From: Strigamia acuminata
Taxonomy: Eukaryota > Arthropoda > Chilopoda > Geophilomorpha > Linotaeniidae
Assembly: GCA_949358305.1 (NCBI GenBank)
Contig: OX442315.1
Location: 24,764,427-24,828,426 of the forward strand
Direction: 5' to 3'
DNA: 64,000 nt
The number at the start of each line of letters is the position of its first letter. Position 1 is the first letter of the stretch. Made by a program: the position numbers and the translations under genes. Below the pieces are notes generated by a model that did not search any database, was not told the origin of the DNA, and worked only from the letters and a program-made list of their open reading frames with translations. Of this stretch, positions 20,354 to 35,300 are shown piece after piece.

Positions 20354-23300
20354 ATGACAGATACGGACGAAGAAAAGGAGGGGGTGAGTTGTAAATTTAG
20401 ATCCTCATGATTGCTTTTAAAAACCATTAAATTATTTTTGCAGGAAGAGTCGAAGCAAGACGATGGTATGAGTTGGGCGGACATGGACTCGCGACATAGC
20501 TACGTGTTTTCCATAGCGGCCTTATATTTGGGGTTAGAGAAAAAAGAAGTAGAAGTGGCTGCCATTGAAAACCAACAGGTTAAAGATTATGATAATCTTC
20601 GAATTTTTGCATATTTTAATTTTTAATTTTTTTTTTTTTTTTGCAGATTGGTGCATTTAAACATTTCTTTCAAGCCGATGGAAGTGCAATGTTATTATGT
20701 ATGTTTCAAGATCCAAATGATACTGGAGAAGAAACTCAAGGTTGCTAGTATATCGTTGTCACGGTTAATAACATTTTAATGAACAATTTTGATTTTATTT
20801 ATAGCTGAAGTCGAAGAAGGAACTGACGTTGAAGTTGCACAAAAGCCCGATAATCGCAAAATTCTGTTAACCACCGATTGCACTGTTCAACGTTTAACTG
20901 GGGCTTGCGTTTATTTTGTTAGACCTGAACCATGGCTTCCAATTTCAGATGAAAATTTGAAAGTAATTAGTTCATACACTGTATATAATTTTTATTTAAT
21001 CTTTTATTTATTTTTGATTTGTTTTTAGACTATTGGAAGTGGTTTATTAGATGTTAAAGCCACAGGAAGCTTTTTCAAAGCAATTATTGAACCGATCACT
21101 AGTTTTTATGTGCCTGTTTTAAATGAAATGGATTCTGCTTGGGGAACCCTTACCCCAAAGCAAGATGGTAGACACATGGTGGAAGATTGTCTATCAGCTC
21201 TCTTATCTTTCGCCCATTGTCTCGAAGGTGATTATTTTCCAATCCGTGCTTTTCTCCACTGCTATATTTTGTTTTCACTAAACAGCTGCTGAGCACAGCT
21301 TAAAAGAAACGAATCATTTGGCACCCTGCAAAGGATTTGATGTACGAACTTTAAACAATCCTACTCAAGCGTTCCATGCCACCATGAGTCCTGAAATTCA
21401 AAGGACATTTGAGAAATGTTTGAAGCAATGGATGGAACAGATCAGGAAGGTAAATTTAAGTTTTAAACAGAAAATGTTTTGGTGTTTTACGTTGTAAAAG
21501 TTTCAAATTGAAATGCAAAATTTTAGATTTTGGACGAAAGCGACCAAATTCGGATGGAACCGGACAGTATCGGACCGAAATCGGAAATGATTTATTGGAA
21601 ACAACGAATGGCTAGATTTAGCGGAATTATGAATCAAATGCGCTCAGGGTCGGTTCGTTTAATTGTTGGTGCATTGGTTGCCATCAAGTCACGACACGTT
21701 ATGGTAAATAAAGGGATCGTAATAAAATACTTTTGAAATTATTGATTTAAATGCATCTTAGCCTTGGAGAGAAATTGACATGAAAATAACGGACGCTTTT
21801 AATGAAGCTAAAGATAACGTGCAGTATTTGTCCGTCTTAGAAAGGCATTGGCTCCCGCTGTATTTTAATGATCCGGTAATCCTTTTACTGTTAGAACTTA
21901 TAAAAAGTTATAATTAATTTTGAGGTTTTTTTTATAGATTGCAATGGTAGACAATTTAAGTCCATTAATGACGTCTTTACAAACTATTCAGAGTGTTTCC
22001 AAATACTACCGCTATCCAGACAGGATGGCCGCAGTCTTTATTAAGGTTACGATTTATTAAAACTATCGTAAATTTCTCATCATGTTGATATTTTTATTTT
22101 CAGTTAACTAATCAGATGATTATAATGTGCAAAGCATATATTACCAATAATGGGTTGGATACAATTTGGACTCAACCTCAGGAACTCGTCATTTCAAAGA
22201 TTAACGACAGCATTAATTTGAGAAATGAATATAGAAAATCTTACGATAAAGTTCAAGAGAAACTTCGTAACACACCTAATGAATCCCCTCTAAATATCAG
22301 TGAAGTGCTTGTGTTTGGAAGATACGAAACCTTTTGCAATCGCTTAACATGCATTATTGACATTCTGAATACCATTGATCATTATACTCATATTTTGACA
22401 TCAAATTGTGAAAGTAAGACTTGGGATTAATTTTTTTTGACACTTTATCTTATATAAACTTTTTTTTTTAAAGATTTGCTTGAGGTTGAAAGTAAAGGTA
22501 ATGAGTAAAGATAAATGGAATTTTATGTAAATTATGCGTTAAATTGCTATAAACGTTTCAGAAATGAAAATGATGCGGATGAAGTTTGATGAATTAGTTT
22601 TGAACATGAAGACAAAAACTTACGACTACCTTGACCATAAACATAAAGAACTTGATAAAGATTATGCAGAATTTACTAAAGAAATTCGTGAAATTGGAGT
22701 AATTAATCAATTTTAGAAATATTATAATTTTTTTAAATATCTATTTGTTTAGACGGCAGTTATAGCTGTTCTAGAACAGCAATTTCGCCAGGCATGGGCA
22801 ACTCCTCAAGCAATTACAATTTTGCGCAGACTTGAACATTTAAACATTTCTGCATTTGATTCAGAGGAAAAATACAAACTGATTTTAGATGCGCAGTACA
22901 AGGAACTGGAAAGAATAGTTCATATTTATGAATCACAGAAAAAAACTCCTCCATTGGCACACGATGTGTCACCTTGCGGAGGTGAAATTATTTATAACTT
23001 AAAAAATATTTCTTTTATACAACTATTTTACAGGGAGAATTTTGTGGTGTCGTCAATTACTTCGGCACATCGAACAAAAGATGGATGATGTAAGTGCTCA
23101 CGAGGGTCTCATAGAACATCAGAATGCAAAAAAAAATATTTCGTTATATAATAAAATAGCTAAAGTGTTAGTTCAGTATGAAATGGACACACACCAGGCT
23201 TGGTTTGACGAGGTATTACTTTGAGTTTCGGTCAACTTTTAATTTTTTGTTATATTTGTGTGTTTGTTGTTACAGATGGACAAAGTGCAGGTTTGCTTTC

Positions 23301-26300
23301 GCCTGCCAGTTTTGCGTCGTCAGGGTACTGATCGAAAATTGCTACACAATTTTAATCCAGCGTTGTGGGTTGCTTTAAGAGATTGCGAGATAATGTCAAA
23401 CATGCAACTTAAAATCCCACAATTTGGTGAGATACTCTTGAAAAAGAAAGACAAACTACGAAATAATTTGACCAAAATAAAAGTATGTTATTTATTACCA
23501 GCTTTAGAATATAATTTTAAACTTTTTTTGTAATTTAGCTAATGCTTAAAAGAAATGAACTCGTGAGAACAAAAATTTCTCCCGATATTGCGGTACTGAT
23601 GGGCAATCATTTAACTCACGTTAATCAAAAGCTGGAACAAGGTCTGCTGCAAATTACGTGGTCTAGTTTAAGCCTTGAGTGCTATATTGAAGTTGTCTTT
23701 GCTGCCATTGAAAAACTCGAACTTCTTTTGGACAGGTAAGATATATAAAGCAAACGCGCAATGCAGAGAAGTAAATTTATTTTTCTACTTATTTTAGAAT
23801 AAACAGCATTTGCGAGAACCGTATTGAAGAGGCCTTAAACAGTATACAACAAGTTTCATTGATAGAACTTCCCACAGAAGATGCTTACACTTTAGATAAA
23901 TTTTTGGAAACTACTAAAGTATTAGGCTATATTTTTAAAATTAAAATTAAAGGTGTAACGTTTTTATTTTCTGCTTGATTTAGCTGGATGCGAATAATGC
24001 TGGATTGATACTAGAAGCCAAAAACAAAAGCATCGAATTAGCTGTACAAGATTTGCTTTTTCTTATTCTCGGAGAAGATTTTTTCAAAAACCCGACTGTA
24101 TTTAATTACGACAGTGTGGACTCGCCCGATGAATCGGAACAAGACAGAGGAAATTCAGCCTCGCTGAATTCTCGTTCTCAATCAGCTGCCAATGGCGCTG
24201 TATCACCGACTGAGCTTTCACCACAACAAGTTTTACACCAAGCTGCATTAGAAATTCATACGATGTATAATCACAGAGTTTTAGAAGCTTTTATTAAATT
24301 GACGAAAAAAGCTTTAGAGGAGTTGAAGAATAGAATTTCTATCTGCTCACATTCTACAGGTTGTATTTGTTTGAATACGAATGATTGCTTGAGGTTTAAT
24401 GTTCATTTTTTTTCTCATTTTGTATCAGAATCGGATGAAGCTTCAATGCTCGGTCCTCTTTTTGTAGTGCACGTTAGCTTATGTATTCCGAGAATTATTA
24501 TTCAGCCATCGCTGGAAATTGTGCAACTAAGACTGAACAAAGGTGTCTCGAATATATTGGATGCATTTAAACGCGTTTCGCTGTGGGATAAAAAATGGGC
24601 ATCGAAAGTAGATATTCGTAGTTTTATGAGGGATTTATTTTTATTGAAAATTTCTTTACTCAGATGAAAACCTCTGCAGTGAGAAACTCGCCTTTTGAAG
24701 TCAAAAGGCCACCTAATAATTGGACGTTTAGAAGAACAAATCCTAACTTGTGTCGGATTGCTCCTTATAATTATTTTAGATCTGTATCTGAAAACAAAGA
24801 TCTCGCAAGAATTGTTCTTAGTTTAAGTCAATCTCTTGGAGAATTTGAAAAAGTATGTTAACTAAATATTTTTTTTTCGGTTATTTTTTTAAACTTTAAA
24901 CTAATTTTATCACCAGGACTTTGCAGCCGTGTTGGAAATTTTCACGCCTTACGAGCCAGTATGGGAGTCTGATCGTGAATTCGAAGTTAAAAAATATATG
25001 GAAAAACAACTGACATGGCTGGAATACGAAAATGAAATCATGTTCTATAGAGACATGAAAAATAAAGCTCTAGAGGAACCCGATGATATAAAACGTGGTG
25101 CTCTGGCATTCTCCACGGGTAAATATATTACGACTGTTATTCCTTACTCAAATTAATTTTGACAAAAACATTTCAGAAAAAATCAAATTACAGTTAGAAT
25201 CTGAAGCCAACGGATGGATTGCTTTACTTGGCCGATGTTGTAAACAAAAGTACTTTCGAGAGATGGGAAAATTGATGTTCTACATTAAAGATATGACTAA
25301 TAAATTGTCGTATTCTGTTTGTGATTTGGACGATGTGAGGCAGGCTATGCAAGTGCTAACCAATCTCAGGGAATGTGAAGTGAATATGGAGCTCAACATA
25401 ATTGCTACCGAGGTTTGTTACTCCGTTTTGTTGAGATATTTTTCCCGGTTTTTACAATTTACTTGTGTGTTTCTAGGAGTGCTATCAAATGCTTCAGAAG
25501 CAGGAGTTTGACATCAGTCAAGATGAAATTGAGCAAGTTGATGCTCTTAATCGCGATTGGCAGCGACTTCGGTCGCAAGCGTTAGATGTTCAAGATTTGT
25601 TGCTTGAAATCCAAAAACCATTCTGTGACGAGTTGATTAATAACATAAAAACATTTAAAGAAGATTTATCGACGTTTGAAGTCGACTACAGCGAGGTGAT
25701 AGTGTTTGTTTGTACACACGAACAATTTGAGGTTTTAATCCGATTCGTTTTATTATTAGAGGGGACCCATGACACCAGGACTTCCTCCACAAGAAGCATA
25801 TGAATGCTTATTATCTTTTCAAGTAAGTTTTTAAAAGGAACGTAGAAATTTTTCCATATTTTGTTAATATTTTTTGTTTTAAAGAATCGATTTGATAATC
25901 TTTGGCGTAAGTTTTCAACGTACCAATCCGGAGAAGAGTTGTTTGGGCTACCACAGTCTGATTATCCACTACTGCAAAAGGTTCGCAAAGAGTTGAACCT
26001 TCTGCAGAAATTATACAAATTGTATGTTGATGTGATGGACTCTGTGAATAGTTATTACGAAATTCAATGGTCTGAAATCGATGTGGAGGTGATCAACAAT
26101 GAATTACTAGAGTTTCACAACAGGTAAAAATATACATATGTTACCGTATGTACGTATGACGTATAATGTTTCTTATTTAAATTATAGATGTAGAAAGCTG
26201 CCTAAAGCTTTGAAGGAATGGCCAGCCTTTATTACTCTAAAGAAGATGATAGATGATTTCAGTGATATATCGCCACTGCTGGAATTGATGAGTAATAAAG

Positions 26301-29300
26301 CTATGAAATCTCGTCACTGGCAACGAATCATGGAAGTCATTGGCTGCCAGATAGACATTGAAAGCAATAATTGTACTTTAAGAGTTATTCTTGAAGCTCC
26401 AATTCTACAGCATAAAGAAGACATTGAAGATATATGTATATCGGCTGTGAAAGAAAAAGATATTGAAGCAAAATTGAGACAAGTGACGAATGAGTGGGGC
26501 TACACTGAATTAACATTTGCATCATTCAAGACTCGTGGGGAGTTGCTTTTGAGAGGCGATAATACAGCCGAGATTATAACCAGAATGGAGGACAGCCTGG
26601 TTATTCTCGGTTCCTTACTGAATAACAGGTTAGAATTACGTTTATATAGCCTGAAGTTTATGTAATAATTCTTTTCTTCTGTAGATACAACGCACCATTC
26701 AGGCAGCAAATTCAGAAATGGGTACAAGATCTTTCAAACACTGCGGAAATTTTAGAAAAATGGCTCCTGGTACAAAATTTATGGGTTTATTTAGAAGCCG
26801 TTTTTGTTGGAGGAGACATAGCCAAACAATTGCCAAAAGTAAGACTAAGAAATGCAGTAATAAAATAGGTATTATTATAATTATTATTATTTTTATTTGT
26901 ATAGGAAGCTAGGCTCTTTTACAACATTGATAAGTCATGGCAAAAAATCATGCAGAGAGCTCAGATAATGGCAAACGTAGTACATTGTTGTATAAGTGAT
27001 GAAATGTTAAAGCAGCTGCTTCCTCATTTGCAAGAGCAATTAGAATTATGCCAGAAATCATTGTCTGGGTTGAGTTTTATTTCATTTTGTGTGGTTTTTA
27101 CTTTTTACGTGTCAAATAAGTTATGAAATTATTTTCTTGCAGTTATTTGGAAAAGAAAAGATTTATGTTTCCTCGTTTTTTCTTTGTCTCGGATCCTGCT
27201 TTACTAGAGATTTTGGGCCAAGCAAGCGATCCGCATACGATTCAGGCTCATTTGCTGAGCATTTTCGATAATACGAAGTACGTCGTATTTCATGAACAAG
27301 AATATAATCGGATAATGGCAATCGTTTCATCAGAGAATGAAACAATTCCAGTAAGATTTTACTTGAAACTGGTCCACAAATTATTTACTTCATTCATATT
27401 TCAGTTACACAAACCAGTGTTGGCCGTGGGGACTGTTGAATCATGGCTAATGAAGTTAATACAAACATCGCAGCAATCACTGCACTACATCATTCGAGAC
27501 GCTGCGTACACTATCCAAGAACAGAACTTCAAACCGCTGGAATTTTTTAATAAATTTCCAGCTCAGGTTGGGTTGTTAGGTTTACAAATGTATTGGACAA
27601 GAGAATCAGAAGCCGCTATCATTCACGCCAAGCACGACAAGAGGTTAATGATTGAAACAAATAAAAAGTTTTTGGATTTGTTGAATGGCCTTATCGAAAA
27701 AACAACGTACGACTACTCCAAAGTCGAGCGAATCAAGCTAGAAACTTTAATTACCATACACGTTCACCAGCGAGACATATTCAATACATTGGTATTACGA
27801 TAAAAAGAATAGCATTATGAATTAATTTGCTTATTTGATGCGCTTATTTCAGTGTCAGATGAACATTCGTTCTTTGTCAGACTTTGAATGGCTCAAACAG
27901 TGCAGATTCTACTTTAAAGAGGACTTAGATAAGATGCTTGTGAGCATCACAGACATTAACTTTACTTACCAAAATGAATTTCTTGGTTGTACAGATCGAT
28001 TGGTTATTACACCACTGACTGACAGGTTTTACCTCACTGTTGGGGAGTATTTAATGTTCATTTTTAGCTGTAATCGTTGAATTTTTAGGTGTTATATTAC
28101 GCTAGCTCAGGCAATTGGTATGAGCATGGGTGGCTGCTCTGCAGGTCCCGCTGGCACAGGGAAAACAGAAACGGTGAAAGATATGGGCAAAACATTAGGA
28201 AAATACGTCGTGGTTTTCAACTGCTCTGATCAAATGGATTATAGAGGACTTGGCAGAATATTTAAAGGTATAATATTGGAAACGATGTAGTATTTACCTT
28301 TCTTTTAATATAAAAAAAACTGTAGGATTAGCTCACTCTGGATCGTGGGGATGCTTTGATGAATTCAATCGCATAGACTTGCCAGTGTTATCAGTAGCGG
28401 CGCAGCAGGTCGCTTGTATTTTGTCATGCAAAAAAGAAAAACGACAACAGTTTGTATTTACTGATGGCGATTTGGTTGATTTGAATGTAGAGTTTGGGAT
28501 TTTTACTACTATGGTAAGACTCGTGAAATGTGAGACATACACAGTTGTAAAGATATGAATGATTATATTTTAGAATCCCGGTTATGCCGGTCGCCACGAA
28601 TTACCAGAAAATCTAAAAATACAATTTCGCACTGTTGCCATGATGGTCCCCGATCGCCAGATTATTATTCGAGTGAAATTGGCTAGTTGTGGCTATTTAG
28701 AAAACATCACATTAGCTAGAAAATTTTATACTTTATATAAGTTATGTGAAGAACAACTCACTAAACAAGTAAGTCAAGTAAAAAAAAAAAGATATAAATT
28801 AAGATATAAATTTATATATATATTTTTAGGTGCATTACGATTTTGGTTTGCGAAATATTTTATCTGTTTTAAGATCACTAGGAGCAGCAAAGAAAGCAAG
28901 TAAAAAAGATTCTGAAAACACGATTGTGATGAGAGTTTTAAGAGACATGAATATGTCGAAACTGGTAAGAAAGATAATCAAAGTAAAAAATATGATACAC
29001 TAATGTATTATTGTTGTTAACAGGTTGATGAAGATGAACCCTTATTTATGTCCCTAATTAATGACCTATTTCCTGACATTAATTTGGATACAAAGGGTTA
29101 TCCCGAATTACAGGCAGCTATTATAAATCAGGCGGAAGCATCGGGTTTAATCGCCCATCCACCATGGGTGTTGAAATTAATTCAGGTATTCCATTATTAA
29201 AATTTAGTTAAATAACACGCTATTGTATTTCTATGTTTTAGTTGTACGAGACTCAGTCAGTCAGACACGGTATTATGACATTAGGCCCGAGTGGGTCTGG

Positions 29301-32300
29301 GAAAACCTCATGTATTCACACGCTAATGAAGGCTCTAACTGAATGTGGGGAATTACATCGCGAAATTCGAATGAATCCCAAGGCCATAACTGCACCTCAG
29401 ATGTTTGGTCGATTGGACGTTACCACCAATGACTGGACCGATGGAGTATTTTCTACTTTATGGCGGAAAACATTAAAAGCGAAAAAAGGTGAATTTTAAA
29501 ACTTGATTCAGATGTAGGAACGTTTTTTATTGTGTATTTATTTTTATTTTTTATAGGGGAGCACATTTGGTTAGTTCTTGATGGTCCAGTGGATGCTTTT
29601 TGGATCGAAAATCTGAACTCGGTGTTGGATGACAACAAAACACTGACTTTGGCCAACGGTGATCGTATTCCCATGGCATCGTCATGTAAGATAATTTTTG
29701 AGCCTCAGAACGTTGACAACGCCTCACCAGCAACGGTATCAAGAGCTGGAATGGTTTACATGAGTAGTTCGGCTTTAAATTGGGTGCCATTTATGAAAGT
29801 AAATATACCAAACGCATTAACTTGAACTTTATAGCAATTTTAATGTTTTACAGAGTTGGCTTAAAAAAATCACCAATATTGAAGAGGCTAATGTGATTGA
29901 GAAGCTATTTGAACTATGTTTTGCTGATGTTATACAGTGGGCAAAACAGAATTTGCATTACGTTATGGATATCTTGGAATGTAATTTAATTACACAGATA
30001 ACTACCATTTTAGAAGGACTTCTCCCTTCGTTCAAACCTGAGGAAACTACTCTTATCAAGGATGTGGACGATAATGAAACGTGTGAAAAACACTACCACA
30101 GAATATTCGTCTTTGCTCTTACGTGGACCATCGGCGCTTTTATTGAAACTGCTGACCGCATCAAATTTGAAAAATATCTTTGTGGCACAAACTTTGAACT
30201 AGATCTGCCCGTTTTGGAAAACAAATTTCAAGACGACAATATATTCAATTACATGGTGAACGAAAAGGGTTTTTGGCAGCCCTGGTCAGTGTTGATAGAC
30301 GATTATGTATATCCTGATAATTACACGCCGGATTTTACAACTATACTTGTGCCTCATATTAGCTATTTGTGCATCGATTACTTAATTCACACAGCAGCAA
30401 AACAAGGAAAAGTAAATAAAAATAAAACAAAATATTATTGCACGCTGTTAAATATTAAACGTTACAATTGCAGGCGGTTCTTGTGATGGGGGAACAAGGT
30501 ACAGCCAAAACCGTAACCATCAAAGCGTACATGCAGAAGTTCAGTGGAGATGCTCACCTCAGCAAGAGTTTCAACTTCTCGTCAGCATCGACACCGATGT
30601 TTTTTCAGGTTTGCGAATACAAACACTACGAGTACGAGTTAATTAAACGTTGTATTTCAGAGAACCATCGAAAGTTTTGTTGATAAACGAATGGGAAATA
30701 TATTTGGTCCCGGAGCAGACAAAAAAATGACTGTATTTATTGACGATCTTAACATGCCCGCCTACAACGAGTGGGGCGATCAAGTTACCAATGAAATTGT
30801 TCGACAAACTATTGAAATGAATGGATTTTACAATTTAGAAAAACCTGGCGACTTCAGTACTATTGTCGGCATTCAGTTCCTTGCAGCTATGAGACAACCC
30901 GGCAGTGGAAGCAATAGCATTCCGTCACGCCTTAAAAGACACTTCACCATTTATAATTGCACTCTCCCTTCTAATGAGTCCATTGACAGAATATTTTGTA
31001 AGTTAAATTCACTGATTTTATGTATTTCTTAACTTTTTATTCAATTTCTAGCTGTTATGGCGTGTGGGTATTACTGTGCGAAACGTGGCTTTATGGAAGA
31101 TGTTAGAAAAATGGTTAGTCAGTTGGTTCCGGTGACGAGGGAATTATTACAGAAGACTAAGGTAATCAAATTAAATATTAATCAGGGAGAGAATAATATG
31201 ATTCTTATTTGGAATAGTTACAAATGCTTCCAACCCCAGCAAACTTTCATTACGTGTTCAACCTCCGGGATTTGTCTAGAATTTGGCAGGGGATGCTGGG
31301 AACGCTGTCATCAGTTATTGACACTGATGATCTTGTGATAGCGCTCTGGAAGCATGAATGCACACGTGTTTTGTCTGACAGGTAGAAATGATCGATTGCT
31401 CAAAAAGAAAATATTTATTTTTTAAATTGTGAAATATTAATTAGATTTACACATCTGGAAAATTGTATTTGGTTCGACAACACTGTCTTGGAAGTTGTAC
31501 ATGAATATCTGGGGAAAAAATTTAAAGAAATTGCCTCGCCTTCACATTATTTTGTGGATTTTCTGAGGTAACTTGTAAATTTGTTTCTTGTTAATTTTTA
31601 TATGCAATGACAACAATTATTCATTTTTTATTAAATTTAAAAAGAGATGCTCCTGAACCAACGGGAGAAGAAAATGAAGATCAGGAGCAAGAGCAACCAA
31701 AAGTGTATGAACCGGTAAGATGAAACTTATTTTGCATCCTTATTTTTCCAAATAACAATATATTTTTTAGATTGAGTCGTTTGATGCTTTAGAAGAAAGA
31801 CTTAAAATGTATTTAGTGCAATATAATGAAATGATTAGAGGTAATGGATTAGATCTAGTATTTTTCAAAGATGCGATGATTCATCTTGTCCGGGTAATAA
31901 TTCATTTTAAATAAATTATTGTTTTTAATTTTAATTTTTTTTGTTTTTAATTTTTAATTTAGATTTCCCGCATTATCCGAACAGCAGGCGGAAATGCGCT
32001 GTTGGTAGGAGTCGGTGGCTCGGGAAAGCAGTCCTTGACTAAAATTGCTTCGTTTATTGCTGGTTATAGAACTTTTCAGCTCACCCTAACTCGGTACTGT
32101 ACTTCACTGGCTTGAAATTGATATAGTTTTAGATTAAAATGCATATTTTATGTAGATCCTACAATGTTACTAATTTTGTTGAAGATCTGAAGGTTCTTTA
32201 TCGGACTACGGGAATTCAGGGCAAAGGAACAACTTTTATTTTTACCGAGCAGGATGTAAAAGAGGAAGGCTTTTTAGAATATTTAAATTCCCTGCTAGTT

Positions 32301-35300
32301 TCTGGCGTTGTACGCAAAACAAACATTAGCTGAAAGTATTTTAATTTTCTTAATTTAAACTTTAAATGATTTCAGATTTATAATTTGTTTACTAAAGAAG
32401 AACAAAGTGAAATTATGACAGAACTATTACCCACTATGAGACGAGAAAACCCACAACAAGTTGTCAATTTAGAAACGACTATGGAATATTTTCTTTACCG
32501 TTGCAAACAAAATTTGCACGTCGTTTTGTGTTTTTCACCGGTATTTAATTATTTAAAAAAAAAATTAAAAATGCAAATTTATTACAATTTTTTGTTTTTT
32601 AGGTTGGTGAAAAATTTCGCAATAGAGCGTTCAACTTTCCCGGATTGGTTTCCGGTTGTACCATTGATTGGTTTCAACCGTGGCCTAGGGATGCTCTAGT
32701 AGCAGTAGCTCAGCACTTTTTGTCCGATTATAAAGTGATTTGTACTCCTGAAGTCAAAACAGAACTCGTTGAAATCATGGGTTGCATTCAAGATGGAGTT
32801 GCAGATTACTGTGTTGAATATTTTCAGAGGTAACGATTTATTATAACAATATTATTATTGTGTGTTACGGTAATTTTCTAATGGTACTTTTCAGATTTCG
32901 TCGTTCATGTCACGTCACACCCAAATCCTATTTATCTTTCGTCAATAGCTATAAATCTGTGTACAGTCAAAAACAAGACGAAATCAATGTTTTAACCGAA
33001 AGAATGGATACTGGTTTAGCAAAGCTACAAGAAGCATCAGTTGCAGTGGTAGAATTGAAAGTAGAACTAGATACGATGGAACAAGATCTCGCGGTTGCAT
33101 CGAAAACTGCTGAAGAAGTATTTATAGTTAAATTTCTTTTAATATTACAAATACTAATCGTTATCGTTGATTAGGTGTTGTTAGAAGTATGCCATCGTGC
33201 TCACGAAGCAGAACAGATTCGGAATAAAGTTTCAAAATCAAAAGATAGAGCAGAAGAATTGGTTCGACAAATTGCAATTGAGAAAGGAATTGCTGAAGAA
33301 AAACTGGATCAAGCACGGCCTGCATTAGAAGAGGCCGAAGCTGCTCTGAACACAATTAAACCTGCCCATATTGCCACAGTGCGGAAATTAGGCAGACCAC
33401 CTCATCTTATTATGCGGATTATGGACTGTGTGCTTATTCTGTTCTCGAAAAAGATGCAGCCGGTGAAGCCAGACAGCGAACTGGAATTTGTTAAGCCGTC
33501 CTGGGCTGAAAGCTTAAAAGTACGAACATTTATTCATGCTGTGAAGATTTCTAATTGTTAATTTTGCAGATGATGTCTAACACCAACTTTTTGCAAATGC
33601 TTCAAACGTTTCCTAAAGATACTATAAACGACGAAATGGTCGAGTTGCTAGAACCTTACCTCGCAATGCCCGATTACAATATGGACATGGGTCGCCGAGT
33701 TTGTGGCGATGTTGCTGGCTTATTATCGTGGACTAAAGCGATGGTGTTTTTCTATGGAATAAACAAAGAAGTTCTGCCGTTAAAAGTAAGCCCTCATCAA
33801 AAGTGACGTAAATAATGCGTATGTTTTGTTTTGCTTTTTGTTTCAAGACTAACCTAATAAAACAAGAAGTTCGGCTATCAGCAGCTATTGATACTTTAAC
33901 TCGATTACAAGAAGATTTAGATGAAAAAGAATCTGAGCTTGGTTCTGTAAAATCTCAATACGAAGACGCACTGTCTAAAAAAGATGTATGGCACTTTTTT
34001 AAAAATTAATTGCATTAAGTTAAATTTATTTTATGCTAAATTTTAGACTTTAGTCAATCAAGCAAACAGCTGTCGTCGAAAAATGGATGCAGCAACAACA
34101 TTGATTACTGGACTGGGTGGAGAAAAGCAGAGATGGACGGAGCAGAGCAAAGAATTTAAATCACAGCTTGGAAGGTACGAGAATTCTTTTTTATTGTGAA
34201 TAGAAATGCGACTATTTTGTTTGTTTTTTCTTTAGATTAGTGGGAGATATCCTTGTTGCTACTGCTTTTCTCTCATACGCTGGTCCTTTCAATCAAGAAT
34301 TTCGAAATATATTGTTGAAGAGTTGGCATGAAATGCTGTCAAACCTTACTATTCCTTACACACCAAAAATAAACATTGTGGAAATGTTTGTTGGAAATGC
34401 AACGGTATATTTATTGACGAAATCTATCGCATTGTAACATTGAGCACCCGGTTTCTGTTATATTTTAGATTGCGGAATGGATGATGCAAAGTTTACCAAA
34501 CGACGAATTGTCCATACAGAATGGCATAATCGTTACGAAGGCCCTTTGTTATCCGCTGTTGATTGATCCGCAAGGACAAGGCAAAACCTGGATTAAGAAT
34601 AAAGATTCTAAATTTGAATTGCAGATCACGTCGTTGAATCACAAATATTTTCGCACTCACTTGGAGGACAGTTTGTCATTAGGACGCCCACTATTAGTCG
34701 AAGACATCGGTTTAGAACTCGATCCAATTCTAGATAATTTACTGGAAAAAAACTTCATCAAAGCCGGGAGTTCATTTAAGGTTATTTTGGGTGATAAAGA
34801 GTGCGATATTGTGCCGGGGTTTATGCTCTACATGACCACGAAATTGGCCAACCCTGCATTCACGCCAGAAATTAGTGCAAAAACTGCAATTATAGACTTT
34901 GCTGTAACCATGCAGGGTCTGGAGGACCAACTTCTTGGCCGAGTTATTTTAACAGAAAAAAGTGTAAGTTACAACTGAAAATGATTTAAAACATTATTTT
35001 TTTGTATTTTGTATTTTATTTTCTCCGTGTAGGAACTGGAAAGCGAACGAGTTCAATTAATTGAGCAAGTAATGAAGAATAAACAATACATTAAGCAATT
35101 AGAAGACGACCTGCTTCATAGGCTTACAAGCACTGAGGTGAAATAATTTTTGTCAACAATAAACGCAAGATTGATTTTGATTTGTTATTCTCCAGTGTTC
35201 GTTAGTAGATGATGAAGATTTAATCGATGTTTTACAACACACCAAGGCCACTGCCAAAGAAGTTAGTGAGAAGTTGTTGGGGGCTGCAGATACCGAGCGT

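Noticed and set aside
29453-29790. Minus-strand ORFs within the dynein gene and similar shadows in other genes
   Set aside because: They lie opposite well-conserved dynein exons and encode nothing recognisable.
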